From the NCBI GenBank assembly GCA_028871475.1, contig JAGWMZ010000010.1, forward strand, positions 62,001-126,000: DNA of 64,000 nucleotides, read 5' to 3'. How positions within the stretch are numbered: the first letter of the stretch is position 1; every line of letters begins with the position of its first letter. The translations under genes and the position numbers were made by a program. The stretch is from Sphingomonadales bacterium. GTDB taxonomy: Bacteria > Pseudomonadota > Alphaproteobacteria > Sphingomonadales > Sphingomonadaceae. The notes beneath the pieces are model-generated. The model was not told where the DNA came from, did no database searches, and was given only the letters and a program-made list of their open reading frames with translations. Below are positions 8,698-18,415 of this stretch, in pieces.

Positions 8698-10197
8698 TCA
8701 GGCGAGCAGACGTGCCGGGATGACAAGCGTGTTGAAGCTGTCCGCCGGCAAGGTGGGGGTCAACTGATGCTTGCCGATCCCCAGACCGACGCTGAGCGGC
8801 TCGGCCATCTCATTGTTGATCACCACAACCACGCTGCCGTCGGGGTTGCGGAAGGCCATCTGGTTTTCATAGCCGACAAAGCTGCTGGTGGGCAGATAGC
8901 GAGCCCCCGGCCGCACAAAGGCCGACAGATGGCGCAGCAGCCAGTAATCGGGGGTGAGGCTGTAACTCTGCCCGTTCGCGGCCACCGACACCAGCGCGTT
9001 CTGCGGCCAGCCCCAACCTGAGGAGGCGCCCGCGCCCAGCGCCAGATTCCAATAATCCCACGCGCGCGCGCCAGCGGCGAAATAGCGCTTCATCGTCGTC
9101 CAGCCATAGCGGGCATAGTGCCAGTCATTGGTGCCCACGCCGCATTCCTGCTCGCTGCCCCAGATCGGCAGGGATGGCCAGCGGCGCTTGATCTCCTCGA
9201 GCGCGCCCTTGCCGGCCCATTGCACCCCCACGCCCTTGATCCAGCGGGCAGCCTCGGGCGAGGCCATGGCCGGGGCGAGCAAATCGGCGTTGCCCCGCTC
9301 CAGCGTGCCGAAAAACAGCTCCACCCCGCGCCGGTCCATCTCGGCGCCGAGATAGGGGATGAAACGCGCCAGCCCTTCGCCCGTCCAGCAGCAGCTGGGG
9401 AAGGGCTGGGCGGAGTTGAATTCGTTCTGCGGCATGACCATGCCGATCCTGACGCCTTCCTGCGCATAGGCATCGACATAGCGGGTGAAATAGCGGGCAT
9501 AGGCCTCGAAATAGCGTGGCTCCTGAATGAAGCTGTCGCTGCCTTCATGGCCCAGTTGGTCGGGGCGAATGCCATTCGCGGGCTGGCCGGGCCAGGCGGG
9601 CGCCTGCGCGTAATGGCCGCCTTTTTTCATCCATGTCGGCGGCGACCAGGGCGAGGCCCAGAGGCGCAGATCGGGCCGGATCGCCTGCGCCGCCTTGATG
9701 AAGGGCAGCAGCGCCAGCCTGTCCTGCGCGATGGAGAAATGCGCCATGGCAAAATCGCCCGGCGTCTCGTCATAGGAATACCATGCGCGCGAAAGATCAT
9801 TGGCGCCAATCGGCGTGCGGCACAGCGAGAAGGCCGCACCATCGGCGCCAAACAGCGCGGCAAGGGCCTGTGCCCGCAAGGCCGGGGTCAGGCGGGAGAG
9901 CGCGTCCCATCCGCGCTCGCTAAAGGCACCGCCAAAGCCTTCGATGGGCTGGGCCGGGGCCTCAAGATGCACTTCGACGTGGCGGCCGAACATATCGCTC
10001 GACGGCGCACCCAGCGCGGGCGCCGCCATCCTGTCCCAGGCGCGTGTGCGCGTTGTAGCATGCCAGAGGATGGTGCCATCCGCGCCGGTGTTACCCGGTT
10101 CTGGTGGTGCGGCCGCTGCTGCCGTTCCCACCGTTCCGCCGGTTGCGGCCATGGCCAGTCCCACACTGGCCAGCTTGAAGAGGTCACGCCGTTCCAT
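8698..10197 (-). CDS. Glycoside hydrolase family 30 enzyme, Tat-exported
   Basis: 499 residues. The N-terminus carries a Tat signal (ERRDLFKLASVGLAMAATGG). The catalytic barrel opens with IEGFGGAFSE, the strand-1 motif of the clan GH-A family 30. The acid/base Glu is in MPQNEFNSAQ (Glu259) and the nucleophile most likely Glu349 in IWGSEQECGVG, matching the SEAC segment of glucosylceramidases. The C-terminal 90 residues form the beta-sandwich side domain (VVVVINNEMAEPL). GH30 enzymes cleave beta-1,6-glucans, glucosylceramide or xylans; the subfamily cannot be fixed here, though the layout is nearer to beta-glucosidase/glucosylceramidase-type members. It is first of three same-strand genes, with a terminator-like hairpin just before its ribosome site. 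Confidence 0.9.
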   Translation of the reverse strand: MERRDLFKLASVGLAMAATGGTVGTAAAAAPPEPGNTGADGTILWHATTRTRAWDRMAAPALGAPSSDMFGRHVEVHLEAPAQPIEGFGGAFSERGWDALSRLTPALRAQALAALFGADGAAFSLCRTPIGANDLSRAWYSYDETPGDFAMAHFSIAQDRLALLPFIKAAQAIRPDLRLWASPWSPPTWMKKGGHYAQAPAWPGQPANGIRPDQLGHEGSDSFIQEPRYFEAYARYFTRYVDAYAQEGVRIGMVMPQNEFNSAQPFPSCCWTGEGLARFIPYLGAEMDRRGVELFFGTLERGNADLLAPAMASPEAARWIKGVGVQWAGKGALEEIKRRWPSLPIWGSEQECGVGTNDWHYARYGWTTMKRYFAAGARAWDYWNLALGAGASSGWGWPQNALVSVAANGQSYSLTPDYWLLRHLSAFVRPGARYLPTSSFVGYENQMAFRNPDGSVVVVINNEMAEPLSVGLGIGKHQLTPTLPADSFNTLVIPARLLA

Positions 10198-10215
10198 ATG
10201 CCTGTCCCTGCTGCG

Positions 10216-10245
10216 AAAAAGGCGGGCGCCCGGATGGGCGCCCGC
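10216..10245 (-). terminator. Intrinsic terminator hairpin just upstream of the GH30 gene (possible attenuator)
   Basis: On the minus strand a perfect 10-bp stem (GCGGGCGCCC / GGGCGCCCGC) with a 4-base loop is followed by C and five T. It ends 18 bases before the GH30 ATG and leaves no room for a promoter in between, so transcripts reaching GH30 must pass it. Confidence 0.65.
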
Positions 10246-10373
10246 AAGGGTGGACTGTCAATCCAGTCATCGTCTGGCGGATCGTCTGTTGGTGAAGGCG
10301 AGGCGGGGATGTCCGGCATCGCCGGCAAGGGCGACATCATGACGGCCCTCTGGCTGGCGCCCCCGGCCTGCTG

Positions 10374-10496
10374 TCATGCTGGCAAAGCCGGCCAGTCGGT
10401 GCCCGGCAGCGCCTTTGCGCCGGTGGCGCGTCGAACGTCGCAGGAAAAGGCGATCAAGGCCTGCGCTGAATGCGCCGGCAGGGTTTGATTGCTCAT
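10374..10496 (-). CDS. Candidate 40-residue leader ORF upstream of GH30
   Basis: ATG at 10496 preceded by AGAGGATC, a good ribosome-binding site; it encodes 40 residues beginning MSNQTLPAHSAQ and ending WPALPA, with no signal peptide or known domain. Its TGA overlaps (ATGA) another short frame, 10377-10267, of 36 Arg-rich residues. It lies between the LacI-type operators and the terminator hairpin before GH30, so it could be a leader peptide, a small protein, or the remnant of a decayed gene. I found no family match. Confidence 0.35.
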   Translation of the reverse strand: MSNQTLPAHSAQALIAFSCDVRRATGAKALPGTDWPALPA

Positions 10497-10568
10497 GATC
10501 CTCTCACCCCTTGTCATTTATCGCTTCAGGGATTTACTTTTTGTACTTTGCTCGAAGTGCAATCAATT

Positions 10569-10594
10569 GCTAGCGCTGTCAAGACATCGCTGTC
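10569..10594. promoter_or_regulatory. Tandem LacI-type operators in the GH30/LacI divergent region
   Basis: Two 12-bp near-palindromes with central CG, GCTAGCGCTGTC (10569-10580) and GACATCGCTGTC (10583-10594), centres 14 bp apart. The second is the exact reverse complement of the site at 12027-12038. On the minus strand the pair overlaps a TTGACA hexamer (10582-10577) that could be a -35 element for the GH30 transcript. Confidence 0.65.
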
Positions 10595-10629
10595 AGTTTT
10601 TGGCTGGCCGAATTCGTATGAATATGCCA

Positions 10630-10658
10630 CCGTGACAAATATAGTATAGCCGTCACGG
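10630..10658. promoter_or_regulatory. Inverted repeat over the lacI-family gene promoter
   Basis: CCGTGAC and GTCACGG form perfect 7-bp arms separated by 15 AT-rich bases containing TATAGT (10640-10645), a plausible -10 element. It ends 14 bases before the regulator ATG. It may be an autoregulatory operator or a 5'-leader hairpin. Confidence 0.4.
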
Positions 10659-10672
10659 GAACGAGGATTTCA

Positions 10673-11707
10673 ATGCACCAGCCTGCCCCGCCAACCACAC
10701 CTGCAACCATGGCGGATGTTGCCCGGCAAGCCGGGGTCTCGCTCAAGAGTGTGTCGCGGGTCATCAACAATGAGCCCAATGTGTCGGCCGCTTTGCGTGC
10801 CCGCGTGCAGGAGGCAATCGCCGCGCTCGATTATGTGCCCGATACCGCCGCCCGCTCACTGGCCGGGGGGCGCAATTTCATCATCAGCGTGATCTTCGAC
10901 AATCCCAGCCCGAATTACGTCATCAAGGTCCTGTCGGGCAGCTACCGCGCTTGCGTTGAACATCAATATCACCTGCGGATCGACCAGTTCGATGGGCTGA
11001 CCGGCCAGGACGGCGTGATGAACCAGCTTGAGCAGGTGCTGCGTCACAGCCGGGTGGACGGCTTTGTGCTCACCCCGCCGCTGTGTGATGATCGCAAGGT
11101 GCTCGACCGATTGGAGGCGCAGGGGCTGCGCTATGTCCGCGTGGCGCCAACGGTCGATCCGGGCCGCTCGGCGGCGGTGCGGATTGATGATGAGGCTGCC
11201 GCGGCCACCGTGGCCGATCTGCTCTGGCGTCATGGGCATCGGCGTATCGGGTTGATCAATGGCCCGCGTGACCATGGCGCGGCCGTTTTGCGGCGCAAAG
11301 GATTTCTCGACCGCCTTCACGCGCTGGCGCCTGATCTTGTGGTGAGCGAGGCCGATGGTGCGTTCGATTTTGAGGGCGGCATCACCGCGGCGAATGCCTT
11401 GTTCGACGGGACGCCGGATCTCACTGCCATTTTTGCCGCCAATGACGATTCCGCCCTCGGCGCCATGGTGGCATGCCGCCAGCGCGACCTTGACGTGCCC
11501 GGCCAGGTTTCGGTCTGCGGCTTTGACGACAGTGTGGTCGCGCGCTCGGTCTGGCCGCCGCTGACGACGGTTCGTCAGCCGATCGAGGAGATGGCCTATG
11601 CCGCGGCCAACTTGCTGCTGTGCCGGCAGCAGACAGGCGACCTGCCGCAGTGCCTGCTCGATTTTGAACTGATGGAGCGGCAATCGGTCGCTGACACATC
11701 TGTGTGA
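10673..11707 (+). CDS. LacI family transcriptional regulator
   Basis: 344 residues. The N-terminal helix-turn-helix is clear (MADVARQAGVSLKSVSRVIN) with the hinge-helix segment ARSLAGGRNF after it. A periplasmic-binding-protein-type effector domain follows: FDNPSPNYV, RVDGFVLTPPL, GHRRIGLINGP, AIFAANDDSALGAM and SVCGFDDSVVA, all standard LacI/GalR positions. It stands divergent from the GH30 series and upstream of the TBDR-GH3-esterase series. The shared paired operators before both units suggest that it represses both until a sugar or glycoside inducer binds. Length and domains are complete. Confidence 0.92.
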   Translation: MHQPAPPTTPATMADVARQAGVSLKSVSRVINNEPNVSAALRARVQEAIAALDYVPDTAARSLAGGRNFIISVIFDNPSPNYVIKVLSGSYRACVEHQYHLRIDQFDGLTGQDGVMNQLEQVLRHSRVDGFVLTPPLCDDRKVLDRLEAQGLRYVRVAPTVDPGRSAAVRIDDEAAAATVADLLWRHGHRRIGLINGPRDHGAAVLRRKGFLDRLHALAPDLVVSEADGAFDFEGGITAANALFDGTPDLTAIFAANDDSALGAMVACRQRDLDVPGQVSVCGFDDSVVARSVWPPLTTVRQPIEEMAYAAANLLLCRQQTGDLPQCLLDFELMERQSVADTSV

Positions 11708-12097
11708 AACGCGGCGGACGTGCATCGCCGCCCGGCGCCTTAAGGTGAACCCCGGGAACGGTCATTGTGACTGACGGCCAGTTGGCGCGCTTGCGCTGCT
11801 GACGGGCAGACTCGCCGCCTCGTCGCGAGGCGCGCATTCATCCCCTCAGGATGCAATGATGAATAGCAATGCGTGCGACCCTGTGGTGACCAATGGTCAC
11901 GCAGCCAGGGCAGGATTTCCGACTTTTCCCATTTTCTAAATAGCTGATTAAAAGTAGTTCCTCGCTTCTGACAACGTTGAATGTATCCCGGCAGCCACAG
12001 TCGCAATCGATTGACAGCGCAGTCTTGACAGCGATGTCTTTTATCGTGATGTCTCATGCCTGTGGAGCGGTAAACCGCACACAAAGGGAGAGGGATC
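11708..12097. other. Intergenic region between lacI-family gene and TBDR
   Basis: 390 bases without a gene. The distal half holds the operator pair at 12013-12038. A short stem-loop (GCGGT-AA-ACCGC within matching TGTG/CACA flanks, 12061-12083) precedes the ribosome site GGGAGAGGG. I see nothing else identifiable in the first 300 bases. Confidence 0.6.
12013..12038. promoter_or_regulatory. Tandem LacI-type operators upstream of the TBDR
   Basis: GACAGCGCAGTC (12013-12024) and GACAGCGATGTC (12027-12038), centres 14 bp apart, each beginning inside a TTGACA hexamer. The second is the exact reverse complement of the site at 10583-10594, and spacing is identical in both places. Confidence 0.65.
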
Positions 12098-14485
12098 ATG
12101 AAAAAATATGCCGTCGCGGGCATGGTGTCCGCGTTTGCCCTGATGTCGTCGACTGCGGCCTGGGCTCAAACCAACAAATCCACCGACGCGCCGCAGGACG
12201 GGGACATCGTGGTCACCGCCACGCGCGAAAATACACTGCTCTCCAAGACGCCCATCGCCCTGACCGCCGTGACCGGCGACACGCTGCGCGACAAGGGGGT
12301 GGTCAATCCGACCAATCTGGGCGAGCAGGTTCCCAACCTTTCGATCGACCGCACCAACGGCCTGCAAGTCACCATTCGCGGCGTGACCAGCACCGACGGC
12401 ACCGAAAAGGGCAATCCCTCGGCAGCCTTCCTCGTCGACGGCATCTATCTGGCCCGCCCGCAAGAGGCTGACATCAGCTTCCTCGACGTCAACCATGTCG
12501 AAGTGCTCAAGGGCCCGCAGGGGACGCTCTATGGCCGCAACACGACCGCGGGCGTCATCAACGTCATCACCAACAAGCCCGACTTCACCGGCCTCTCGGC
12601 GGGCGGCAACATCGGCTATGGCAATTACAATGCCATCAATGCCGATGCTTTCCTCAACATCCCGGCCAATGACTGGGCGGCCTTCCGCGCGGCTGTCAGC
12701 TACGATTCGCGTGACAATTTCACCAAGCCGGCGGGCAATGACCCCTATTACAACAAGAACTTCCGCACCAACATCAGCGCCCGCCTGCAGGGCCTGTTCA
12801 AGCTGGGCGACAATGGCGACCTGCTCATCCGCGGCGCCTATTCCAAGCTCAATGGCTCGCGCGACAGCTCGGTGGCGACCAGCAATGTGTACAAAATTCT
12901 GCCCGGTGCCACCGCCGGTTCGCAGCGCACCGCGGTCTGGTCGCCGGTGGGTGACACCAATGCGATCCTGACCAGCTCGCTGCCCTCGGCCTCCTTCAAC
13001 ACGCCTTTGCCGACTGGCATCACCACCAATCAGTATGGCGGGGGTGACACCAATTCCTCCAAGCCCGACGTCAACGACATCGCCTATAATTTCGACGCGG
13101 AACTCAACTACAATTTCGGCCCGGTGAAGACGACCTACATCGGCTCGATCCGCCAGTATGAGGCCAAGGAAAACAGCAATGTCTTGATCGGGACCAACCT
13201 GGCCGGCACGTTCAATGGCGATTACACGCAGCAAAGCCATGAATTGCGCCTGGCCAGCACCGGTGATGGCCCGCTCAAGATCCAGGGCGGTCTTTATTAC
13301 TTCCGCGAGGAATCGCGCATCGCCTTCTACATCTACAATCTGGCGCCGGCCGCTTTTGGCAACACCTATATCTACGGCTTCCCCCAGCACACGATCTCGG
13401 CCACCAAGGGTGCCTTCACGCAGGGCACCTACAAGGTCACCGACCATATCCGCCTGACGGCCGGTATGCGCTACACTGCTGATGATCTCAGCCGTTATGG
13501 CCATACGGTGCACATCAACAGCCTCGGCTCGAACGTTTATGCCGGCGGCCTCTACAATCTCACACCGGGTGCGGCGGATCGCAGCTATGTCAATGATGGC
13601 GAGATCAAGAGCAACAAGATCACCTGGCGCGGCGGGTTTGACGCAGACATTGGTCGCGGCCTGCTCTACGGCTCGGTGGCGAGCGGCTACAAGGAAGGCG
13701 GCTTTGGCGACGGCTGTTCGAACGGGGCGCCGGGTCAGGAACTGGTATCGACGCAGGGCGAACGCTGCAACTATGCGCTCGGTGACCAGCATGCCATCTA
13801 TTATCAGCCCGAAACGCTGGTCGATTACGAACTGGGCTTCCGCGGCACGATCGTTCCCGGCGTGAAGATCGACACCAACCTGTTCTATTATGACTACAAG
13901 AATCTGCAGCTGAGCGCCATCGTGCCGGTGAACGGCGCCAACCAGACCATCACCACCAATGCGGGCAAGGCATCGGTGCTGGGCTGGGAATTCGAGACCC
14001 AGCTTGCCCCCATGCGCAACCTCAATGTCACGTTGGGGATGGACCTGACCAATGGCCATTATCGCCAGTTCTGCCCCAGCGGCACCGACAGCGCAGGCAA
14101 TTGCACGGTCAATTCGGCCGGCCAGTTGGCCAATTATGCCGGGCAAAAGCTCGACCGCACACCGTCCACCGTGCTTTATGCCAATGCCAAATACACGATT
14201 CCCGTGGGTGATGGCGATGTCGTGGCCTCGGTGGGGACGCGCTATTCCTCGGCCTATTCGGTCACGGTCTTTGGCGACAATGGCCCCTACTGGCTGAAGC
14301 TGTGGACCCCGGCGCAGACCAAGACGCAGGCGACGGTGACCTACAACGCACCGGGCCACAAGTGGTACGTCTCGGCCTATATCAAGAACATCGAGAACAA
14401 TGTCTCGCTGGTCACCGGCAGCGCCTCCTCGGTGACGATGTCCGATCCGCGTACCTTTGGCCTGCGCGCAGGCTTCCGCATGTGA
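12098..14485 (+). CDS. TonB-dependent outer-membrane receptor
   Basis: 795 residues. A signal peptide covers residues 1-24 (FALMSSTAAWAQ). The TonB-box-like GDIVVTATREN follows, then the plug domain (TPIALTAVTGDTL, IRGVTSTDGTE, VEVLKGPQGTLYGRNTTAGVINVIT) and a beta-barrel ending in the expected aromatic terminus GLRAGFRM. It imports a ligand across the outer membrane using TonB-ExbBD energy. It lies 118 bases before a GH3 enzyme and an esterase on the same strand and behind a LacI operator pair, so the ligand is probably an oligosaccharide or an acylated/aryl glycoside rather than an iron chelate. Confidence 0.92.
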   Translation: MKKYAVAGMVSAFALMSSTAAWAQTNKSTDAPQDGDIVVTATRENTLLSKTPIALTAVTGDTLRDKGVVNPTNLGEQVPNLSIDRTNGLQVTIRGVTSTDGTEKGNPSAAFLVDGIYLARPQEADISFLDVNHVEVLKGPQGTLYGRNTTAGVINVITNKPDFTGLSAGGNIGYGNYNAINADAFLNIPANDWAAFRAAVSYDSRDNFTKPAGNDPYYNKNFRTNISARLQGLFKLGDNGDLLIRGAYSKLNGSRDSSVATSNVYKILPGATAGSQRTAVWSPVGDTNAILTSSLPSASFNTPLPTGITTNQYGGGDTNSSKPDVNDIAYNFDAELNYNFGPVKTTYIGSIRQYEAKENSNVLIGTNLAGTFNGDYTQQSHELRLASTGDGPLKIQGGLYYFREESRIAFYIYNLAPAAFGNTYIYGFPQHTISATKGAFTQGTYKVTDHIRLTAGMRYTADDLSRYGHTVHINSLGSNVYAGGLYNLTPGAADRSYVNDGEIKSNKITWRGGFDADIGRGLLYGSVASGYKEGGFGDGCSNGAPGQELVSTQGERCNYALGDQHAIYYQPETLVDYELGFRGTIVPGVKIDTNLFYYDYKNLQLSAIVPVNGANQTITTNAGKASVLGWEFETQLAPMRNLNVTLGMDLTNGHYRQFCPSGTDSAGNCTVNSAGQLANYAGQKLDRTPSTVLYANAKYTIPVGDGDVVASVGTRYSSAYSVTVFGDNGPYWLKLWTPAQTKTQATVTYNAPGHKWYVSAYIKNIENNVSLVTGSASSVTMSDPRTFGLRAGFRM

Positions 14486-14504
14486 TGACCCACTGACCCT
14501 ATGA

Positions 14505-14536
14505 CAGCCGCAAGTCCGTCCCCGGGCTTGCGGCTG
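14505..14536. terminator. Intercistronic stem-loop between TBDR and GH3
   Basis: Perfect 10-bp arms CAGCCGCAAG / CTTGCGGCTG around a 12-base loop, 20 bases after the receptor stop. There is no T-run, so it is more likely an mRNA-stabilising or partial-termination element that keeps receptor expression above that of the enzymes. Confidence 0.45.
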
Positions 14537-14606
14537 ACTGTTCCCCACCCACCCATTGCCGGGCCCCCCCAAGGCATGATCCCGGCGTCCGTGACGGAGA
14601 CGAGTG

Positions 14607-16817
14607 ATGACGATCAAATTCTGGATGCTGGCAAGTGCCGCCTGTGTGGCTTCGGCGAGCCCTGGCTGGGCGCAGGCGCCTTCGGCCAATGATGTCACGC
14701 AGGCCGATGCCCGCGCTGCGGTTACGGTCAAGGCGATGCAGCCGGGCGAGAAGATCGTGCTGACCCATGGCATCATGCCGCTGCCCTTTGGCGACAAGCC
14801 GGTGGCCATCCCGGCCGATGCGATCCCCGGCGCCGGCTATGTTGCCGGGATTGCGCGTCTGGGCGTCCCCGCGCTCAAGGAAACCGATGCCTCGCTGGGC
14901 GTCGCCTATGTCGGTGGCATCCGCAAGGATGGCGCCACCCCCTTGCCCAGCGGGCTGGCGCAGGCCGCCACATGGAATCCTGATATCCTCTATGCCGGCG
15001 GCGCGATGATTGGCGCCGAGGCGCGCGCCAAGGGGTTCAATGTGCTGCTGGCCGGTGGCGTCAATCTGACGCGTGATCCGCGCAACGGGCGCACCTTTGA
15101 ATATCTCTCGGAAGATCCGCTGCTCTCGGGCCATCTGGTGGGCGCGGCGATCCGCGGCATCCAGTCCAACCACATCATTTCGACCATCAAGCATTATGCG
15201 CTCAATGGCCAGGAAACGGGCCGCAAATTCGTCAACAGCGAGATCAGCGAGGCCGCCGCGCGCGAGAGCGACCTGCTCGCTTTCCAGATCGGCATCGAGC
15301 AGGGGCAGCCGCTCTCGGTGATGTGCAGCTACAATGTCGTCAATGGCGCGCATGCCTGCGATTCCGACCACCTGCTCAACACGGTGCTCAAGGGTGACTG
15401 GCGCTGGAAGGGCTTTGTCATGTCGGACTGGGGCGCCGTGCCCTCGCTCGACACGGCGATCCATGGGCTCGACCAGCAATCGGGCGCCCAACTCGACCCC
15501 AAGCTGTTCTTTGCCGATGATCTGGCCGCCAAAGCCAAGGCAGATCCCCAATGGGCCGCCCGCCTTGACGATATGAACCGGCGCGTGCTGACCGCCATCT
15601 ATGCCGCCGGCATCGACAAAAACCCGGCCACCAGCGGCGGCAAGATCGACTTCGTCAAGGATGGTGAGGTCGCGCTCGAAGCTGAGAAACAGGGCATCGT
15701 GCTGCTCAAGAACGATGGCAATGTGCTGCCGCTGGCAAAGAACGCCAAGCGGATCGCGGTCATCGGCGGCTTTGCTGCGGCAGGGGTGCTCTCGGGCGGC
15801 GGATCAAGCCAGACCGACCCTGAAGGCGGCCCCAAGGCCAGTGTGCCGCTGGGCATTGATGGGCCATGGGCGGCCTTCTTTGCGCAGCACTATCACGGCA
15901 CCGCGCCGCTCGCTGCCATCCGCGCCATGGCGAGCAAGGCCGATGTGACCTTCCGCGACGGCGCCTTCATTTCCGAGGCGGTGGACCAGGCCAAGAGGGC
16001 CGATGTGGCGATCGTCTTTGCCACCAAATGGTCGACCGAAGGCAAGGATCAGGCCGACTTCACCCTGCCCAATGGCCAGGATGCGCTGATCGCGGCGGTG
16101 GCGGCGGCCAATCCACATACGATCGTCGTGCTCGAGACCGGCAATCCCGTCGATATGCCCTGGCTCGACAAGGTGCCCGGCGTGATCGAGGCGTGGTATG
16201 GCGGCGCGCGCGGCGGCGATGCCATCGCCAGCGTGCTGTTTGGCGAGACCAACCCGTCTGGCCGCCTGCCCATCACCTTCCCGGCCCGCGCCAGCCAGCT
16301 GCCGCGCCCGGTGCTCGATGGCTATTGGGATCTGGAAACCAACTTCATGGGTGACCCGCCCACGCCCGCAACCAAACTGTCCGCCAATTACAACATCGAG
16401 GGCTCGGACGTGGGCTATCGCTGGTTCGCGCGCAAGGGCGAGAAGGCACTGTTCCCCTTCGGCCACGGCCTGTCCTACACCAGCTTTGCCGCCGATGGGC
16501 TCAAGGTTGACGGGCTCAAGGCCAGCTTCACCGTGAAGAACACCGGCGCGCGTGCTGGCGCCTATGTCGCGCAGCTTTACCTGACCGCGCGCGGCGGCGA
16601 GGCGCGCGAACGTCTGGCCGGCTTTGCCCGCATCATGCTTCAGCCCGGCGAGAGCAAGCCGATCACCCTCACGATTGATCCGCGCATTCTGGCGGATTGG
16701 ACCGAAAAAGGCTGGACGATCAAGGGCGGCCCATACAGCTTCGCGCTGGGAGAGGACGCCGAACATCTTGCCGCCCCTGTCAGCACCACGCTGAAGAGCA
16801 AGACCTGGAAGGATTGA
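14607..16817 (+). CDS. Glycoside hydrolase family 3 beta-glucosidase, exported
   Basis: 736 residues from the ATG at 14607, which has GGAGA 6 bases upstream; an in-frame GTG one codon earlier is less well spaced. A signal peptide runs to about residue 22 (ASASPGWAQ). The first domain has [12 protein letters not shown], the GH3 substrate-binding KH motif, and the nucleophile Asp near residue 274 in VMSDWGAV. The alpha/beta sandwich domain follows ([31 protein letters not shown]), and a C-terminal fibronectin-III-like domain ([18 protein letters not shown]) completes the three-domain type. It is distinct from the shorter GH3 at 5578-7566. It likely hydrolyses the imported oligoglycoside in the periplasm. 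Confidence 0.92.
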   Translation: MTIKFWMLASAACVASASPGWAQAPSANDVTQADARAAVTVKAMQPGEKIVLTHGIMPLPFGDKPVAIPADAIPGAGYVAGIARLGVPALKETDASLGVAYVGGIRKDGATPLPSGLAQAATWNPDILYAGGAMIGAEARAKGFNVLLAGGVNLTRDPRNGRTFEYLSEDPLLSGHLVGAAIRGIQSNHIISTIKHYALNGQETGRKFVNSEISEAAARESDLLAFQIGIEQGQPLSVMCSYNVVNGAHACDSDHLLNTVLKGDWRWKGFVMSDWGAVPSLDTAIHGLDQQSGAQLDPKLFFADDLAAKAKADPQWAARLDDMNRRVLTAIYAAGIDKNPATSGGKIDFVKDGEVALEAEKQGIVLLKNDGNVLPLAKNAKRIAVIGGFAAAGVLSGGGSSQTDPEGGPKASVPLGIDGPWAAFFAQHYHGTAPLAAIRAMASKADVTFRDGAFISEAVDQAKRADVAIVFATKWSTEGKDQADFTLPNGQDALIAAVAAANPHTIVVLETGNPVDMPWLDKVPGVIEAWYGGARGGDAIASVLFGETNPSGRLPITFPARASQLPRPVLDGYWDLETNFMGDPPTPATKLSANYNIEGSDVGYRWFARKGEKALFPFGHGLSYTSFAADGLKVDGLKASFTVKNTGARAGAYVAQLYLTARGGEARERLAGFARIMLQPGESKPITLTIDPRILADWTEKGWTIKGGPYSFALGEDAEHLAAPVSTTLKSKTWKD

Positions 16818-16821
16818 GCCG

Positions 16822-18333
16822 ATGCGCAAAACCACTGCTTTGGGCGCCATTCTGGGTGCCAGCCTCATGGCGCTGGCGACGCCGGCCCTCGCGCAGACAA
16901 CCGTCACCGTCACTGGAGGCGCCGTCTCGGGGGTGAGCGAAGGGACGGTCACCGCCTTCAAGGGCATCCCCTATGCCGCGCCGCCGGTGGGCGCCAACCG
17001 GTGGCGCGCCCCGCAACCGGTGGTGGTCTGGTCGGGCGTGCGCGATGGGTCAGCCTATGGGCATGATTGCGCGCAGGCGCCCTTCCCGCCCGATGCCGCG
17101 CCGATCACCACCACGCCCGCCGAAGATTGCCTCTACCTCAATGTGTGGAAGCCCACGGTGGCCAAAGCGGGGGCCAAATTGCCAGTCATGGTGTGGATCC
17201 ATGGCGGCGGCTTTGTCAATGGCGGCTCTTCGCCCGGCGTCTATAGCGGCGCTCACTTCGCGCGTGACGGTATCGTCTTTGTCAGCCTCAACTATCGTCT
17301 GGGCCGTTTCGGTTTCTTTGCTCACCCGGGGCTGGCGGCGGAAGGGCTGGGCGGCAATTTCGGCTTCCTCGATCAGATCGCGGCGCTCAAATGGGTGCAG
17401 GCCAATGTCGCCAAATTTGGCGGTGACCCCGCGCATGTGACGGTGTTTGGCGAAAGCGCCGGGGGCATGAGCATGCATATGCTGCTGCAATCGCCACTGG
17501 CACGCGGGCTTTACAGCCAGATCGCGATCGAGAGCGGCGGCGGACGCGCCGGCACCTTGCCTCAGCCCACCATGGCCAAAGCAGCGCGCATCGGCAATGC
17601 CTTCGCCCCCGGTCTGACCGCGGCGCAATTGCGCGCGCTGCCCGAGGCACAGGTGACGGGCAATCTCTCCATGCTTTCGATGAGCCAGCCTGGCTATTCA
17701 GGGCCGATGGTCGATGATCGCACCATTCTGGGGGCGCCCGATGATGCGATCATGGCGGGGCTGACCGCGCCTGTGCCGGTGATTGTCGGGGCCAATTCAG
17801 CCGATGGTTTTGCCTTTGGCAGCGACAAGGACAAGGTCTTTGCCCAGTTCGGCGCCGATGCCGATGCGGCGCGCAAGGTCTATGACCCCGATGGCAAGGC
17901 GCCTGCCGGCCATATTGCCATGGCGATCAGCGCCGATTCCATGTTCATCGAAACCGCCCGCCATGTGGCAAGGCTGATGGCCGCGCGCGGGCAGAAGGTC
18001 TGGCTCTATCGTTTTGGCTATGCCGTGCCCAAGATGGCCGAAGCGATCGGCGGGGCTGCCCATGCCAGCGAATTGCCCTATGTTTTCGACACGGTGGCCG
18101 CCCGCAAGGGCGATGCGCCGCTACCGCAGGAACAACCCGTTGCTGACCTCACCCATCGTTACTGGGTCAACTTCGTCAAGACCGGCCATCCCGATGGCGA
18201 TGGCACGCCCGCCTGGCCGCAGGTCAGCGGCAAGGACACCACGGTGCAACTGATCGACGCCAAGGGCGCAGCCCATGTCGAAGATCCCGACACCGCGAGG
18301 CTTGATTTTACCGAAAAGCGCGTGGCGCAGTAA
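16822..18333 (+). CDS. Type-B carboxylesterase, exported
   Basis: 503 residues, starting four bases after the GH3 stop, so the two are co-transcribed. A signal peptide ends near ALAQ (residue 25). The alpha/beta-hydrolase core shows the oxyanion loop [12 protein letters not shown], the nucleophile elbow FGESAGG (Ser212) and the catalytic His in HASELPYVF (His414). At the usual catalytic Glu position the sequence reads [10 protein letters not shown], so the acid may be Asp. Family members cleave carboxylic esters. Next to a GH3 enzyme and receptor, it may remove acyl groups from acylated plant glycosides before hydrolysis, which is inference. Confidence 0.88.
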   Translation: MRKTTALGAILGASLMALATPALAQTTVTVTGGAVSGVSEGTVTAFKGIPYAAPPVGANRWRAPQPVVVWSGVRDGSAYGHDCAQAPFPPDAAPITTTPAEDCLYLNVWKPTVAKAGAKLPVMVWIHGGGFVNGGSSPGVYSGAHFARDGIVFVSLNYRLGRFGFFAHPGLAAEGLGGNFGFLDQIAALKWVQANVAKFGGDPAHVTVFGESAGGMSMHMLLQSPLARGLYSQIAIESGGGRAGTLPQPTMAKAARIGNAFAPGLTAAQLRALPEAQVTGNLSMLSMSQPGYSGPMVDDRTILGAPDDAIMAGLTAPVPVIVGANSADGFAFGSDKDKVFAQFGADADAARKVYDPDGKAPAGHIAMAISADSMFIETARHVARLMAARGQKVWLYRFGYAVPKMAEAIGGAAHASELPYVFDTVAARKGDAPLPQEQPVADLTHRYWVNFVKTGHPDGDGTPAWPQVSGKDTTVQLIDAKGAAHVEDPDTARLDFTEKRVAQ

Positions 18334-18357
18334 GGCGATACGGCTGACCCTGTAAGG

Positions 18358-18415
18358 TGACGGTATGGGGGAGCGGATTGCGCGCCGGATCGGCGCCATG
18401 ATCCTTCCCCCGTCA
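18358..18415. terminator. Convergent bidirectional terminator-like structure
   Basis: Nested inverted repeats between two converging genes: TGACG/CGTCA outside, GGGGGA/TTCCCCC next, and a perfect inner hairpin GCGCCG-gat-CGGCGC (18382-18396). No long T-run is present on either strand. The right edge includes the stop codon of the LysR gene. Confidence 0.45.

Noticed and set aside
12041..14809. A 922-codon open frame on the minus strand opposite the TBDR and the start of the GH3 gene
   Set aside because: It mirrors the codon pattern of the plus-strand genes, as happens in GC-rich DNA; it has no ribosome site, no domain, and an implausible His/Arg/Gly-rich composition.
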